49,436 bases of DNA from Flavobacterium sp. (GTDB lineage Bacteria > Bacteroidota > Bacteroidia > Flavobacteriales > Flavobacteriaceae), in NCBI GenBank assembly GCA_030591585.1, contig JAUVAS010000010.1:1-49436 (forward strand). The letters are read 5' to 3'. The stretch's first letter is position 1; every line of letters starts with the position of its first letter. Made by a program: the position numbers and the translations under genes. Positions 7,467 to 16,874 of the stretch are shown here, one piece after another. The notes under the pieces are model-generated. The model was given only the letters and a program-made list of their open reading frames with translations. It had not been told where the DNA came from and searched no databases.

Positions 7467-9359
7467 TTAATTTTCTACGATAATAAATTCTGATCGTCTA
7501 TTTTTAGCGTATTGTTTTTCGGTACAATTATCTCCACATTTTTCTAAAGGGTTGCTTTTCCCAAACCCTTCACCGCTTATTCTACTTTTATCAATCCCTT
7601 TTGAAATAACGTATTGTACGGTAGATTGTGCACGTTTGTTAGAAAGAGTCATATTATACTCGTTAGATCCTCTGTTATCTGTATGACTTTCAACTTTTAT
7701 TTCCATGTCTGGATATTTGTTCATAATAGTCACTAATTTATCTAACTCAAAAGCCGCTTGCGATTTAATGTTGTGTTTATCATAATCAAATAAAATTGAA
7801 TTTAGCACAATTTTGTTATCTGCAATAATTTCCTCAATAGGACGTAATAAAATACGTGTACTTATCTTTTTATCCTTTGTGGTAGTTAATGTTACACCAT
7901 TGCTTTCAAATCCTTCCATGAAACCTAATATTTCGTGTTCTTTTTCACATTCGAGAACAAATGATACAATACCATCACTATCTGTAGTTTTAGTTGACAG
8001 TTTGTTTTCTTGAGCATCATAAATATCTACACGAGCTCCAGAAAGAGGTTTGTTAGTGTATTCATTTAAAATTTGAACAACTACATCTACATCACATAAG
8101 GGAACTAATTGTTTTACAGCATAAATATCATCACTTCCAACGCCTCCTTTTCTGTTTGAAGAAACATATCCTTCTTCTGTTGCAGGATTAAATTTAAAAG
8201 CGAAATCATCGCTAGAACTGTTTACATCTGCCCCAATATTTTTAGCTTCACCAAAACCACTACCATTGGCTTCTGCGTAGAAAACATCTAATCCACCAAG
8301 TCCCATTAGACCATCACTTGAAAAATAAAGAGTTCCGTTAGCATCTACATAAGGAAAAACTTCTTTACCTTCAGTATTAATATTATCGCTTAACCTTTCG
8401 TGTTTTCCTAGGCTTCCATCTTTATTAACAGCTACTTTATAAATATCAGACATTCCTTTTCCACCAGGCATATCGCTAACAAAATATAAAGTATTACCAT
8501 CTGGACTAAGAGCAGGGTGACCTGTAGAAAATTCACTGCTGTTAAAAGGAGCAGATTTTACACCTTTCCATTGACCATCAATCAACTCTGCATAGTACAA
8601 GTTAATTTGGTTGATGCCATCTTCACTTTTTTCGTATTTTCCTTTTAAGTAATCATTGCTATCAAAGTACATACGTTTACCATCTGCTGTAATAGCGACA
8701 TTACCTTCATGATATTTAGAACTAATATCACCGCCAACAAGTTCTGCATTTTTAATAGTTCCTCCGACATTAGTCGCTTTATAAATATCTAGAAATGGTT
8801 GTTCATCCCAGCTATATTTTTTGCGATTAGGATTTCTAGCTGAAGAAAAATAAAATGATTTATCAATAGTTGTTCCTCCAAATTCAGAAAATTTTGTATT
8901 GATATCCTTCATGTTTGTAGCCGAAAACTTCTTAGCATTTTCCATATACCTTGGAAGGTAATTTGGATCTTTCATAAAAGCGATTGCTCTAGAATCTTCG
9001 GGATTCATTTCAGAAAACTTTTTCATCCAAGTGTTGTAGTCACTGTGCTTTCCGTTTGCTTTTAAAGACTGTGCATAATTATAAACAGTTTCTGCTTTTA
9101 CTTTTCTGCCCTTAATAACACGTTTGTAATAAGTTTCAGATTTTTTTGTGTCGTTAACGTAGTAATAACAATTTGCTAATTGTTCAAAAACATACCGGCT
9201 TCCTTTCCCTTTTTTCAAAAGTTTTTGATATGCTTCAGCAGCATCAGTATAGGCCAATCTTTCATATAATTGATCTGCCTTTTTAGTGTCGCTATTTTGT
9301 GCGGTTAAAACACCTGTGCTTACCGCTAGAAGTAGAAATAATATATATATTTTTTTCAT
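7467..9359 (-). CDS. PorE-like OmpA-family protein (TPR, PD40 propeller, OmpA-C)
   Basis: This 630-residue exported protein has a signal peptide ending VLTAQ, TPR-like helices (about 25-130) and a WD40-like PD40 propeller (about 165-415, repeats such as GHPALSPDGNTLYFVSDMPG). A carboxypeptidase-regulatory-like beta domain follows (about 425-495, NEYTNKPLSGARVDIYD), then an OmpA C-terminal peptidoglycan-binding domain (about 520-630, ILFDYDKHNIKS and SHTDNRGSNEYNMTLSNKRA). This order matches PorE of the type IX secretion system, which links the T9SS to peptidoglycan. It is the last gene of a four-gene operon, 22 bases after PorP/SprF. Bacteroidota carry many such PorP-OmpA pairs, so this may be one of several and need not be the core T9SS copy. 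Confidence 0.85.
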   Translation of the reverse strand: MKKIYILFLLLAVSTGVLTAQNSDTKKADQLYERLAYTDAAEAYQKLLKKGKGSRYVFEQLANCYYYVNDTKKSETYYKRVIKGRKVKAETVYNYAQSLKANGKHSDYNTWMKKFSEMNPEDSRAIAFMKDPNYLPRYMENAKKFSATNMKDINTKFSEFGGTTIDKSFYFSSARNPNRKKYSWDEQPFLDIYKATNVGGTIKNAELVGGDISSKYHEGNVAITADGKRMYFDSNDYLKGKYEKSEDGINQINLYYAELIDGQWKGVKSAPFNSSEFSTGHPALSPDGNTLYFVSDMPGGKGMSDIYKVAVNKDGSLGKHERLSDNINTEGKEVFPYVDANGTLYFSSDGLMGLGGLDVFYAEANGSGFGEAKNIGADVNSSSDDFAFKFNPATEEGYVSSNRKGGVGSDDIYAVKQLVPLCDVDVVVQILNEYTNKPLSGARVDIYDAQENKLSTKTTDSDGIVSFVLECEKEHEILGFMEGFESNGVTLTTTKDKKISTRILLRPIEEIIADNKIVLNSILFDYDKHNIKSQAAFELDKLVTIMNKYPDMEIKVESHTDNRGSNEYNMTLSNKRAQSTVQYVISKGIDKSRISGEGFGKSNPLEKCGDNCTEKQYAKNRRSEFIIVEN

Positions 9360-9381
9360 TGTAATGTGCTTAAATTAAAAA

Positions 9382-10308
9382 TTAGAAATATCTAGGTGAG
9401 CGTAAGGTTCTTTTCTTGAAATATACGTCCCATGTTAAAATAACTTCGTGGGATGCTCCTGCAACTGCCTCTATATCTGAAATAATATGGTCGTAAGCAT
9501 AACCTATTCGAATGCTTTCTGTTACCTGAAACCCTACCAATCCACTAAATGAATCGTCCAGTCTGTAGGATGCTCCAATTTCGAATTTTTCATAAAATAA
9601 AGCATTTAAATTACCGTCATAAGATATAGGTGAATCAAATGCCGATTTCACCATTACTGAAGGTTTAAGTTTTACATTATCAGAAACCTGAAACACATAT
9701 CCTGCAGTTGCAAAAAAGTGGTTGGTTTCATTTCCAAATTTAATAGCCTCTCCACTTATATCTTCATCTAAGTGTACGGATTTTAAAAAGTTAGGAACGG
9801 ATAATCCAAGATAAAAATTATCGGAATATAAAAAAGCACCTGCTCCAATATTTGGGTACACATTACTAATATCTTCACCGAAGAAAGGATCGCTTGGATC
9901 TTGTAAATCTAAATCTCTTAACCCTACTTCGTGAAAAGAAGCTCCCGCTTTTACTCCCAATGCTAAGTTTAATGTTTTTCCTAGTTGAAGTGTATATGAA
10001 AAATCTGCATAGACATTAGTTTCACTAACTGGGCCTAATTCATCTTTTATAACTGAAAGTCCTAGACCAACCTTATCTCCAAAAGGAGAATGTGCTGAGA
10101 ACGTAAAAGTTACTGGGTTATCTGCGATTCCAGACCATTGGTTTCTATACAATGCAGTAATAGAAAGGCTTTCTTTAATACCTGCATAAGCTGGATTCAC
10201 CACATTCATATTATACATATATTGTGTATACTGCGGGTCTTGTTGCGCTAAAGCAAAGTCGGCATACAGAATACTAAGCAAGAGTACTAAGAGCGTTGTT
10301 TTTTTCAT
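9382..10308 (-). CDS. PorP/SprF family type IX secretion outer-membrane protein
   Basis: This 308-residue protein has a signal peptide ending DFALAQ, followed by the family signature QQDPQYTQYMYNMNVVNPAYAG. The rest is a beta-rich barrel-like body with repeated GLGLSV and GASYRL strands. SprF/PorP proteins are needed for the export or attachment of specific type B sorting-domain proteins. The gene lies directly downstream of two such proteins and upstream of a PorE-like gene, so they very likely work together. The C-terminal DVYFKKRTLRSPRYF is typical of this family. Confidence 0.92.
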   Translation of the reverse strand: MKKTTLLVLLLSILYADFALAQQDPQYTQYMYNMNVVNPAYAGIKESLSITALYRNQWSGIADNPVTFTFSAHSPFGDKVGLGLSVIKDELGPVSETNVYADFSYTLQLGKTLNLALGVKAGASFHEVGLRDLDLQDPSDPFFGEDISNVYPNIGAGAFLYSDNFYLGLSVPNFLKSVHLDEDISGEAIKFGNETNHFFATAGYVFQVSDNVKLKPSVMVKSAFDSPISYDGNLNALFYEKFEIGASYRLDDSFSGLVGFQVTESIRIGYAYDHIISDIEAVAGASHEVILTWDVYFKKRTLRSPRYF

Positions 10309-10360
10309 TTTGTTGGTTATTAATTATAAGTAATCGTTTTATTTTAATAAAATTTTGAAG

Positions 10361-12430
10361 TTAATTTGCATTTCGGTTTAGATATATCCATCCAGTAGGT
10401 TGTGAACCATAAACTGAATCTTCACTCAATAAGTCTAACACATAGAAATAAGTTCCTGTTGGTAATTCGTCACCATCATTTGTTTGACCAAACCAGTCAT
10501 TAACGTAATTGTTTTTTTCATAAACCAATGTGCCATATCTATTAAATATTTGCAGTTTACTAATTCCGGTTCTATCATTTAAAAATTCTAAATCTAACTC
10601 ATCATTAAGTGAATCTCCATTAGGAGTTATACCTTGTGTAATTGTACAAGATTCAACATCATATAAAGTTACTTCTATAGTGCTTGTTGCAGTACAAAAA
10701 CCGTCTGAAACAATTACCTCATAGATTTGTGTTCCGAAAGTTCCTTCTTCCAAGATTATTTCAATGCTATTTCCTGTTTCTTCTTCTAATAATTCTGAAT
10801 TTAAATACCATTCAAAAGTGAAGTTTGTCCCATCAATAACAGCTGTTATGATATGCAGTTCGTTAGGGCAGGTCGAAAAATCTTCACCTAAATCTATAAG
10901 GGGTGTTGTGCCTAGAAAAACAAGAATGCTTGCTGATTCTGTACAATCGTTAATAGTAACTTCTACGCTATAAACTCCTTCCTGTGTTACGGTAATTGAT
11001 TCGGTTGTTTCACCAGTACTCCATAAATAGGTAGCATTTGTACCATCATCTCCTGTAATTATTGGAGTTAAGATGATTGAATCTTCATCGCAGAGAGCGA
11101 TATCGTCTCCTAAAGTAACCGAAAAAGATTGTATTATAACACTCACTTCATCACTAGCAATACAGCCGTCTCCATTAACATCTACAGCATATAATCCAGA
11201 TTCTGTAACAGTAAGTGTACTATCTGTCTCTCCTACTATTTCAACTCCATCTTTATACCATATATATGCTAAATCTGTAATTTCTGATTGATTTGAAATT
11301 GTTGCATCTAATATAACAGATTCTCCATCGCAAATTATTAAATCTTCACCAAGGTCAAATTCCGGGTTTTTCAAAAATGCTACAATTATTTCGTCTGAAG
11401 CGACACAATCTGAACCCTGTGCAAACGTAACATCAATACGGTAGAGTCCATCTGTAGAAACATCTAATGTGCTGTTAGTTTCTCCTACTAACTCAACATC
11501 ATCCTTATACCATTGGTAAAGAGCATCTGGTGTGTCTCCAGCATCCAAAGTTATTACATCTCCTTCGCAAACAGAGTTTCCATTGTCTGGAATAATATCT
11601 ATTCCTAAATCTACATTTCCAATATTAAAACTCCCCGCTTCAATAAAAACGGCAGAATCTAATGCGGTATCTGTTTCATCTGCAATCACTAATTTGATGG
11701 TATAATTATTCCCTACAATCACATCGCCAATTGCAACTAGCGACACTATTTGTCCATTATAGTCTATAGCAGCTTCATTTTCATCGTTAAATGGCAAGAA
11801 GTTATACTTATCAAAATACTCTTCATTTATAGCAGGACAGCCCCCGGGTACTTCTGGGTGTATATTGGTTACTTCAATAGGAATATTTGTTCCTGGAAGA
11901 ACTGCTAAATTTTGAACCACATTTGTTTCTTGATCTATGAGAATAAAAGCAAAAGCATCTGAGAAAGTACATTCATAAAGTTGATTGTATTCTTCTGAAG
12001 CGAAAAGGAAATTGAAACTTATTTGATTAATCAAGGGTATAAAATCAAACTGGATATAAGAGGCATTGTTAGTATTAGTTGCAGTAGTATTAGCCTCTAA
12101 GTCAGCATCCCCAGGCCATCCGCCACCCCCATCACTATGGAGGGTTAGGTTGGGCCCTGGAGCATTTAGCACACTTCCTGAAGACAGGATTACTCCTGTT
12201 TGATACGGGAAGTCTGATCCATTTGCATCAAAAGCACCAATACCATTAACATCGCCAAAATTTGTCCCTGTACTCTGAGAAAAATTTGATAAATCAACAC
12301 AGCCACTATTAAATAGAACCTCTTCTACTAATTGCTGAGTAGTTAAGCTATCATCTATGGTTATTTGAGCATAACTTACAACCGAAAATAGCAAGAAAAA
12401 AGAAAAAGATAATGTTTTGTTTAATTGCAT
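10361..12430 (-). CDS. T9SS type B surface protein with choice-of-anchor L domain
   Basis: This 689-residue protein has a signal peptide ending VVSYAQ, a choice-of-anchor L domain (about 22-270, ITIDDSLTTQQLVEEVL and FLFASEEYNQLY) and three to four Ig/PKD-like repeats (about 275-585, pattern LGEDLIICDGESVILDA). A type B (CHU_C) sorting domain closes it (about 593-689, ITPNGDSLNDELDLEF, IFNRYGTLVYEK, LPTGTYFYVLDL). It is expected to be carried to the cell surface by the T9SS and to act as an adhesin or structural protein; no enzyme motif is visible. It lies 14 bases after a close relative with a nearly identical sorting domain. Confidence 0.88.
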   Translation of the reverse strand: MQLNKTLSFSFFLLFSVVSYAQITIDDSLTTQQLVEEVLFNSGCVDLSNFSQSTGTNFGDVNGIGAFDANGSDFPYQTGVILSSGSVLNAPGPNLTLHSDGGGGWPGDADLEANTTATNTNNASYIQFDFIPLINQISFNFLFASEEYNQLYECTFSDAFAFILIDQETNVVQNLAVLPGTNIPIEVTNIHPEVPGGCPAINEEYFDKYNFLPFNDENEAAIDYNGQIVSLVAIGDVIVGNNYTIKLVIADETDTALDSAVFIEAGSFNIGNVDLGIDIIPDNGNSVCEGDVITLDAGDTPDALYQWYKDDVELVGETNSTLDVSTDGLYRIDVTFAQGSDCVASDEIIVAFLKNPEFDLGEDLIICDGESVILDATISNQSEITDLAYIWYKDGVEIVGETDSTLTVTESGLYAVDVNGDGCIASDEVSVIIQSFSVTLGDDIALCDEDSIILTPIITGDDGTNATYLWSTGETTESITVTQEGVYSVEVTINDCTESASILVFLGTTPLIDLGEDFSTCPNELHIITAVIDGTNFTFEWYLNSELLEEETGNSIEIILEEGTFGTQIYEVIVSDGFCTATSTIEVTLYDVESCTITQGITPNGDSLNDELDLEFLNDRTGISKLQIFNRYGTLVYEKNNYVNDWFGQTNDGDELPTGTYFYVLDLLSEDSVYGSQPTGWIYLNRNAN

Positions 12431-12444
12431 TTCAAAAATATTTT

Positions 12445-14460
12445 TTAATTAGCGTCTCGGCTTAAATAGATCCACCCTGTTGGTTGTGAACCATAAACTG
12501 AATCTTCACCTAATAAGTCAATCACATAATAATAAGTACCTGTTGGTAGCTCATCCCCATCGTTTGTTTGACCAAACCATTCTTTAATATAGTTATCCTT
12601 TTCATATACCAATGTACCGTATCTATTAAATATTTGTACTTTACTAATACCAGTTCTATCATTTAAAAACTCTAAATCTAACTCATCATTTAAGCCAATT
12701 GAACCATTTGGAGAAATACCTTGTGTGATGATACAGTTTTCAACATCATATAAAGAAATATCTAATTCATCTGTTCCTGTACAGTCTCCTTTTGTAATAA
12801 TTACCGTATAGGTTTGCGTATCTGTTACCCCTTCCTCAATAGTAATATTGATACTGCTTTCTGTTTCTTCAGAAATTATATCATTGTTTAATAACCATTG
12901 ATATGTTACATCCTCTTCATTTGTTGTGGCAGTAATCGTCCATTCTTCACCTATGCATGATTTAAAATCATCTCCAACGGAAACCTCTAAGTCATCTCTA
13001 CCTGTAATTGTAATTGAATCTTCTGTAAAACAATTATCAGTAGAAGTTACTACAACGCTATACGTGCCACCTTGAATTACAACAAGAGTTGGATTAGATT
13101 CGCCAGAAATCACATCACCATTAAAGCTCCAAACATAAGTTGCATCTGCAGGATCCATATTTGAAGGCGAAGCGTCTAAGGTTACAACTTCTTCAAAACA
13201 AGTTTCAAGATCTTCACCCAAATCTATAATAGGACTATTGTTAAATAAAATTGTAACTGTACTTGTTATAGTACAATTACCAATAGTTACATCAACACTA
13301 TAATCCCCTGGGGTTGTTACTATAATTGTTTGAGAAGTCTCACCAGTATTCCAAAGGAAAGTAGCTTCGTTTGGATCTGCATCAATAATTTCGGCAGTGA
13401 TTGTATAATCATCTACATCACAAAATTCTTGATTTCCTCCTAGATCTACTTCAAAAGCACCTATGAAAGTAATTGTCATTTCATCAGTTTCAGTAACAAT
13501 ATCTCCATTACAATTTGTGTAAATTGCTTGGGCGGTATAAATGGTTGTTTCATTTACTGGGCATACATTAATAGTAGGATCAGTGCCTATTACTTCGTTG
13601 GCTTCATTTAACCAAGTAAATTCAACATTACTAGCTCCATTAGGCGTAAACCTCCAAGCTTCATTATTTGCGGACCAGTTTCCAGTATTTCTTCCTGGAG
13701 CAACAATACCTTCTGTTCCATTTTGGTTTTGTAATCCAATAACAGCATTACCATCATTCCAGTTAGAACATTGGTCAGACCTGTTTTCTAAATAAATTTC
13801 AATAACATTAGTGGTTTCATAAATAACTATTTGAGTTGTCATATCTAGTTGGTTACAACTAAAATAAGGTACATCTGGAAAGTTAACTACCATCGTTCTA
13901 CATGGCGCATCACCAAATACGGTGTAATTAATTTGTCCAGAACCACCAACCGAAGGATCAATGTCCATATAAGGACCAAAAATGGTTGTTAAAAATAAAT
14001 TATTATTAGGTATAGATTCGTCAAAAGACCAAGCACAATACCCTCCAGGGTCATTAGAGTTTAGGTCAAAAGTAACTACACCGTTAGAACCAATTAACAT
14101 TTCAGAATACGTACCTCCATAAAAACAGAAATCAAAAGGAAGTGGAATTGTAGGAGACCATACGTCATCGGTATTTACTGATACCGTAGTTCCTCCTGTT
14201 GAAGGGAATGGTGGTGCATAATCAATTGAGGTTACCTCGTAACTAGTAGTTTCTCCTGTTTGAAGAAATGAAGCAGTAATATCTGTACAAGGTTCATTGC
14301 AATCTAATTCAATATCTTCTCCGGCATTCACATTAGGACAGCCAGGCCCTTGAGCAAACGAATTAAAGGAAAATAAAAGAAGAATTAATAATGAAAATTG
14401 TAAAGAAGAAAAACGTTTTAAAAACCCGTATAAAGCATAGAGGAAGTCTATTTTTTTCAT
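12445..14460 (-). CDS. T9SS type B surface protein with NIDO-like N-terminal domain and Ig-like repeats
   Basis: I start it at the MKKIDFLY codon (14460). The frame extends to 14511, but those residues would precede a normal signal sequence. The 671-residue product has a signal ending NSFAQG and a beta-rich domain with the pattern LPFDFCFYGGTYSEMLIGSN and VIGLQNQNGTEGI, resembling nidogen-like or related extracellular domains (about 45-265). Four PKD/Ig-like repeats follow (about 270-575), then a type B sorting domain (last 95 residues). Cysteine pairs in the Ig repeats suggest disulfides. It is the first gene of the PorP-PorE operon. An adhesin role is an inference. Confidence 0.85.
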   Translation of the reverse strand: MKKIDFLYALYGFLKRFSSLQFSLLILLLFSFNSFAQGPGCPNVNAGEDIELDCNEPCTDITASFLQTGETTSYEVTSIDYAPPFPSTGGTTVSVNTDDVWSPTIPLPFDFCFYGGTYSEMLIGSNGVVTFDLNSNDPGGYCAWSFDESIPNNNLFLTTIFGPYMDIDPSVGGSGQINYTVFGDAPCRTMVVNFPDVPYFSCNQLDMTTQIVIYETTNVIEIYLENRSDQCSNWNDGNAVIGLQNQNGTEGIVAPGRNTGNWSANNEAWRFTPNGASNVEFTWLNEANEVIGTDPTINVCPVNETTIYTAQAIYTNCNGDIVTETDEMTITFIGAFEVDLGGNQEFCDVDDYTITAEIIDADPNEATFLWNTGETSQTIIVTTPGDYSVDVTIGNCTITSTVTILFNNSPIIDLGEDLETCFEEVVTLDASPSNMDPADATYVWSFNGDVISGESNPTLVVIQGGTYSVVVTSTDNCFTEDSITITGRDDLEVSVGDDFKSCIGEEWTITATTNEEDVTYQWLLNNDIISEETESSINITIEEGVTDTQTYTVIITKGDCTGTDELDISLYDVENCIITQGISPNGSIGLNDELDLEFLNDRTGISKVQIFNRYGTLVYEKDNYIKEWFGQTNDGDELPTGTYYYVIDLLGEDSVYGSQPTGWIYLSRDAN

Positions 14461-14544
14461 AAAAATGAGGTTGTTGGTTATTTTGCTATAAATGTAATTA
14501 AAATAAAACAATCACGGAAATTTATTTTTTTATTTAGTAAGATT

Positions 14545-15516
14545 TTAATTAATATTTTTTTTAAGCGTAAATTTTACATACACAGGAAAATGATCACTAA
14601 ATCCACCCAGATACTTTTTACCTATAAATGTCCTAAATGGGTTGCCTTTGTATTTCCCCTTAGATTCTTTCAAATATTGAGGGTCAAAAATTTCAGCTTT
14701 TTCAAATCTAAATAAATTACCGTGTTGCTGTAAAAAATTGTTAGATATAATAATTTGATCAAATAAATTCCATCTCCCTTTGTAGTTTAGACTCCCAGAA
14801 TAATAGGTTAAAAGCATTTCCATAGGGTTATACATGTTTTTTTTAGACAAAATCTTTACACTTTCACTTTTCGGGTCATCATTAAAATCTCCCAAAACAA
14901 TAATTTTAGCATTTGGATCTTCAGAAATAATACCTTCGATAATTTCATTGTTTTTATTTGCCGCAGCAATTCTTTTGTAAGAGTTGTCATCAACACCAGA
15001 TCTTCTTGAAGGCCAATGGTTAATTAATAGGTGTACCATTTCATTTTCTAATTTCCCCTTAACATACAGGATATCTCTGGTGTAATCTCTGTTGCCATAT
15101 TTCCCGTTAATATATAACGGAATGGCTTCACTAGATAAAATGGTAAAATAGCTTTCACGATATAATAATGCAGTATCTATTCCTCTTTCGTCTGGAGAAT
15201 CAAAATGAACAAAACTATATCCTTTATTTTTCAACTGTTTTGAAGCAACTAAATCTATTAAAACTTCGTTGTTTTCTACTTCAGCAACACCAATAATAAC
15301 AGGAGGCTTAAGAGTTTCTTTATATCCTATATTTGAAATTACGCTCCCTAATTGTTCTATTTTTTTACAATAACGGTCTTTATTCCAATTTCTTTCTGAA
15401 TTTTCTGTAAAATCATCATCCAGTATGTTAGGATCATTTTCTGTGTCAAATAAATTTTCAAGATTGTAGAAGCCAATGGTATGATAAGTAATTTTTGAAG
15501 TTGATGTATCTGTCAT
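14545..15516 (-). CDS. Endonuclease/exonuclease/phosphatase (EEP) family protein
   Basis: This 323-residue protein without a signal peptide carries the complete EEP (DNase I-like) motif set: NLEN at 18-21, the metal-binding AEVEN at 78-82, NHWPSRR with H167, GDFNDDP at 209-215 and the terminal catalytic SDHFPV with D308/H309. These enzymes hydrolyse phosphodiester or phosphate ester bonds with Mg2+. The sequence does not show whether this one acts on DNA, RNA or a small molecule. It probably acts in the cytoplasm. It is divergent from hflX with only 76 bases between starts. Confidence 0.85.
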   Translation of the reverse strand: MTDTSTSKITYHTIGFYNLENLFDTENDPNILDDDFTENSERNWNKDRYCKKIEQLGSVISNIGYKETLKPPVIIGVAEVENNEVLIDLVASKQLKNKGYSFVHFDSPDERGIDTALLYRESYFTILSSEAIPLYINGKYGNRDYTRDILYVKGKLENEMVHLLINHWPSRRSGVDDNSYKRIAAANKNNEIIEGIISEDPNAKIIVLGDFNDDPKSESVKILSKKNMYNPMEMLLTYYSGSLNYKGRWNLFDQIIISNNFLQQHGNLFRFEKAEIFDPQYLKESKGKYKGNPFRTFIGKKYLGGFSDHFPVYVKFTLKKNIN

Positions 15517-15570
15517 TTATAAATTTAAATTTTGATTGAAAAATACAAAAATCAGGAAGAATGTGTTTTG

Positions 15571-15578
15571 TACCTTTG
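15571..15578 (+). promoter_or_regulatory. -7 promoter element for hflX
   Basis: TACCTTTG matches TAnnTTTG and lies 15 bases before the ATG at 15593. It also shows that the longer frame beginning at 15536 is unlikely to be translated from its first ATG. Confidence 0.45.
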
Positions 15579-15592
15579 TACTTTATTTAATT

Positions 15593-16819
15593 ATGATTGA
15601 AAAAAAGGCAATAGAATACGAAAAGACAGTCCTTATAGGGCTTATTACTCAATTACAAGATGATGAGACATCTAAAGAGTATTTAGATGAGTTGGAGTTT
15701 TTAACCTATACCGCAGGGGGTGAAGTTGTAAAACGGTTTGTTCAAAAAGTGACAACACCAAACTCTAAAACCTTTCTAGGTTCTGGTAAAATTGAAGAAG
15801 TTAGAGAATATATAGAAAAGCACAATATCGGTCTTGCAGTTTTTGATGATGAATTGACTCCAGCTCAACAAAAAAATATTGAACGAATTTTAGAATGCAA
15901 AATAATAGACCGAACCAATTTAATTCTAGATATTTTTGCTCAGCGTGCACAAACAAGTTATGCTCGATTACAGGTTGAATTGGCTCAATACCAATATTTA
16001 TTGCCACGATTAACCGGTTTATGGACTCACCTTGAAAGACAACGAGGAGGAATTGGAATGAGAGGTCCAGGAGAAACCGAAATAGAAACCGATAGACGTA
16101 TTGTTAGAGATAGAATAGCATTGCTTAAAAAGAAACTAGCCAAAGTAGACAGACAAATGGCTGTGCAACGTGGAAATAGAGGATCACTAATTAGAGTTGC
16201 TTTGGTGGGCTATACTAATGTAGGAAAATCTACACTAATGAATGTGATAAGCAAATCTGATGTATTTGCCGAAAATAAATTGTTTGCTACCCTAGACACT
16301 ACCGTTAGAAAAGTAGTAATTGAGAATTTACCTTTTTTATTAAGTGATACCGTAGGGTTTATAAGAAAACTTCCTACCCAATTAGTAGAATCGTTTAAAA
16401 GTACTCTTGATGAAGTAACGGAAGCTGATTTATTGTTACACGTTGTAGATATTTCTCATCCTTCTTTTGAGCATCATATAGAATCTGTAAATAAAATTTT
16501 AGGCGAAATTAAAGCTTCAGATAAACCGTGTATTATGGTATTTAATAAGATCGATGCTTATACACATGAAACTATTGATGAAGATGATTTAATTTCAGAA
16601 AAAACAACAGCACATTACACGCTAGATGAGTGGAAAAAAACTTGGATGAATAATGAAACCTGCCAAATGGACGGGCAAGCTAGCGAGGCTATTTTTATTT
16701 CAGCATTAAAAAAAGAAAACCTTGAGGAGTTTAAAAAGATAGTATATAATAAAGTAAAAGAATTACACATAACAAGGTTTCCATACAATCAATTTCTATA
16801 TCAAGATTATACAGAATAA
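15593..16819 (+). CDS. hflX: Ribosome-associated GTPase HflX
   Basis: HflX binds the 50S subunit and rescues or splits stalled ribosomes under stress. The 408-residue protein (start MIEKKAIEYEK) has the HflX N-terminal nucleotide-binding domain (about 15-185). This includes LGSGKIEEV and the strongly conserved stretch RQRGGIGMRGPGETEIETDR. The G domain carries P-loop GYTNVGKST (206-214), G3 DTVGF (252-256) and G4 NKID (318-321). The start at 15593 is chosen because a promoter element sits between it and the earlier in-frame ATG. The gene ends at a strong terminator. Confidence 0.95.
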   Translation: MIEKKAIEYEKTVLIGLITQLQDDETSKEYLDELEFLTYTAGGEVVKRFVQKVTTPNSKTFLGSGKIEEVREYIEKHNIGLAVFDDELTPAQQKNIERILECKIIDRTNLILDIFAQRAQTSYARLQVELAQYQYLLPRLTGLWTHLERQRGGIGMRGPGETEIETDRRIVRDRIALLKKKLAKVDRQMAVQRGNRGSLIRVALVGYTNVGKSTLMNVISKSDVFAENKLFATLDTTVRKVVIENLPFLLSDTVGFIRKLPTQLVESFKSTLDEVTEADLLLHVVDISHPSFEHHIESVNKILGEIKASDKPCIMVFNKIDAYTHETIDEDDLISEKTTAHYTLDEWKKTWMNNETCQMDGQASEAIFISALKKENLEEFKKIVYNKVKELHITRFPYNQFLYQDYTE

Positions 16820-16855
16820 AAAAAGGCCGTTTCAAATTAATGAAACGGCCTTTTT
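16820..16855. terminator. Bidirectional terminator between hflX and the DUF3078 gene
   Basis: AAAAAGGCCGTTTCA and TGAAACGGCCTTTTT are perfect 15-base complementary arms around a six-base loop. A/T runs occur on both sides. It lies between convergent genes ending at 16819 and 16875. Confidence 0.92.
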
Positions 16856-16874
16856 AAATTAATTTGTTTATTGT

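Noticed and set aside
15536-15592. Upstream ATG for hflX
   Set aside because: A -7 promoter element lies between it and the ATG at 15593, and the added residues are not part of the HflX family.
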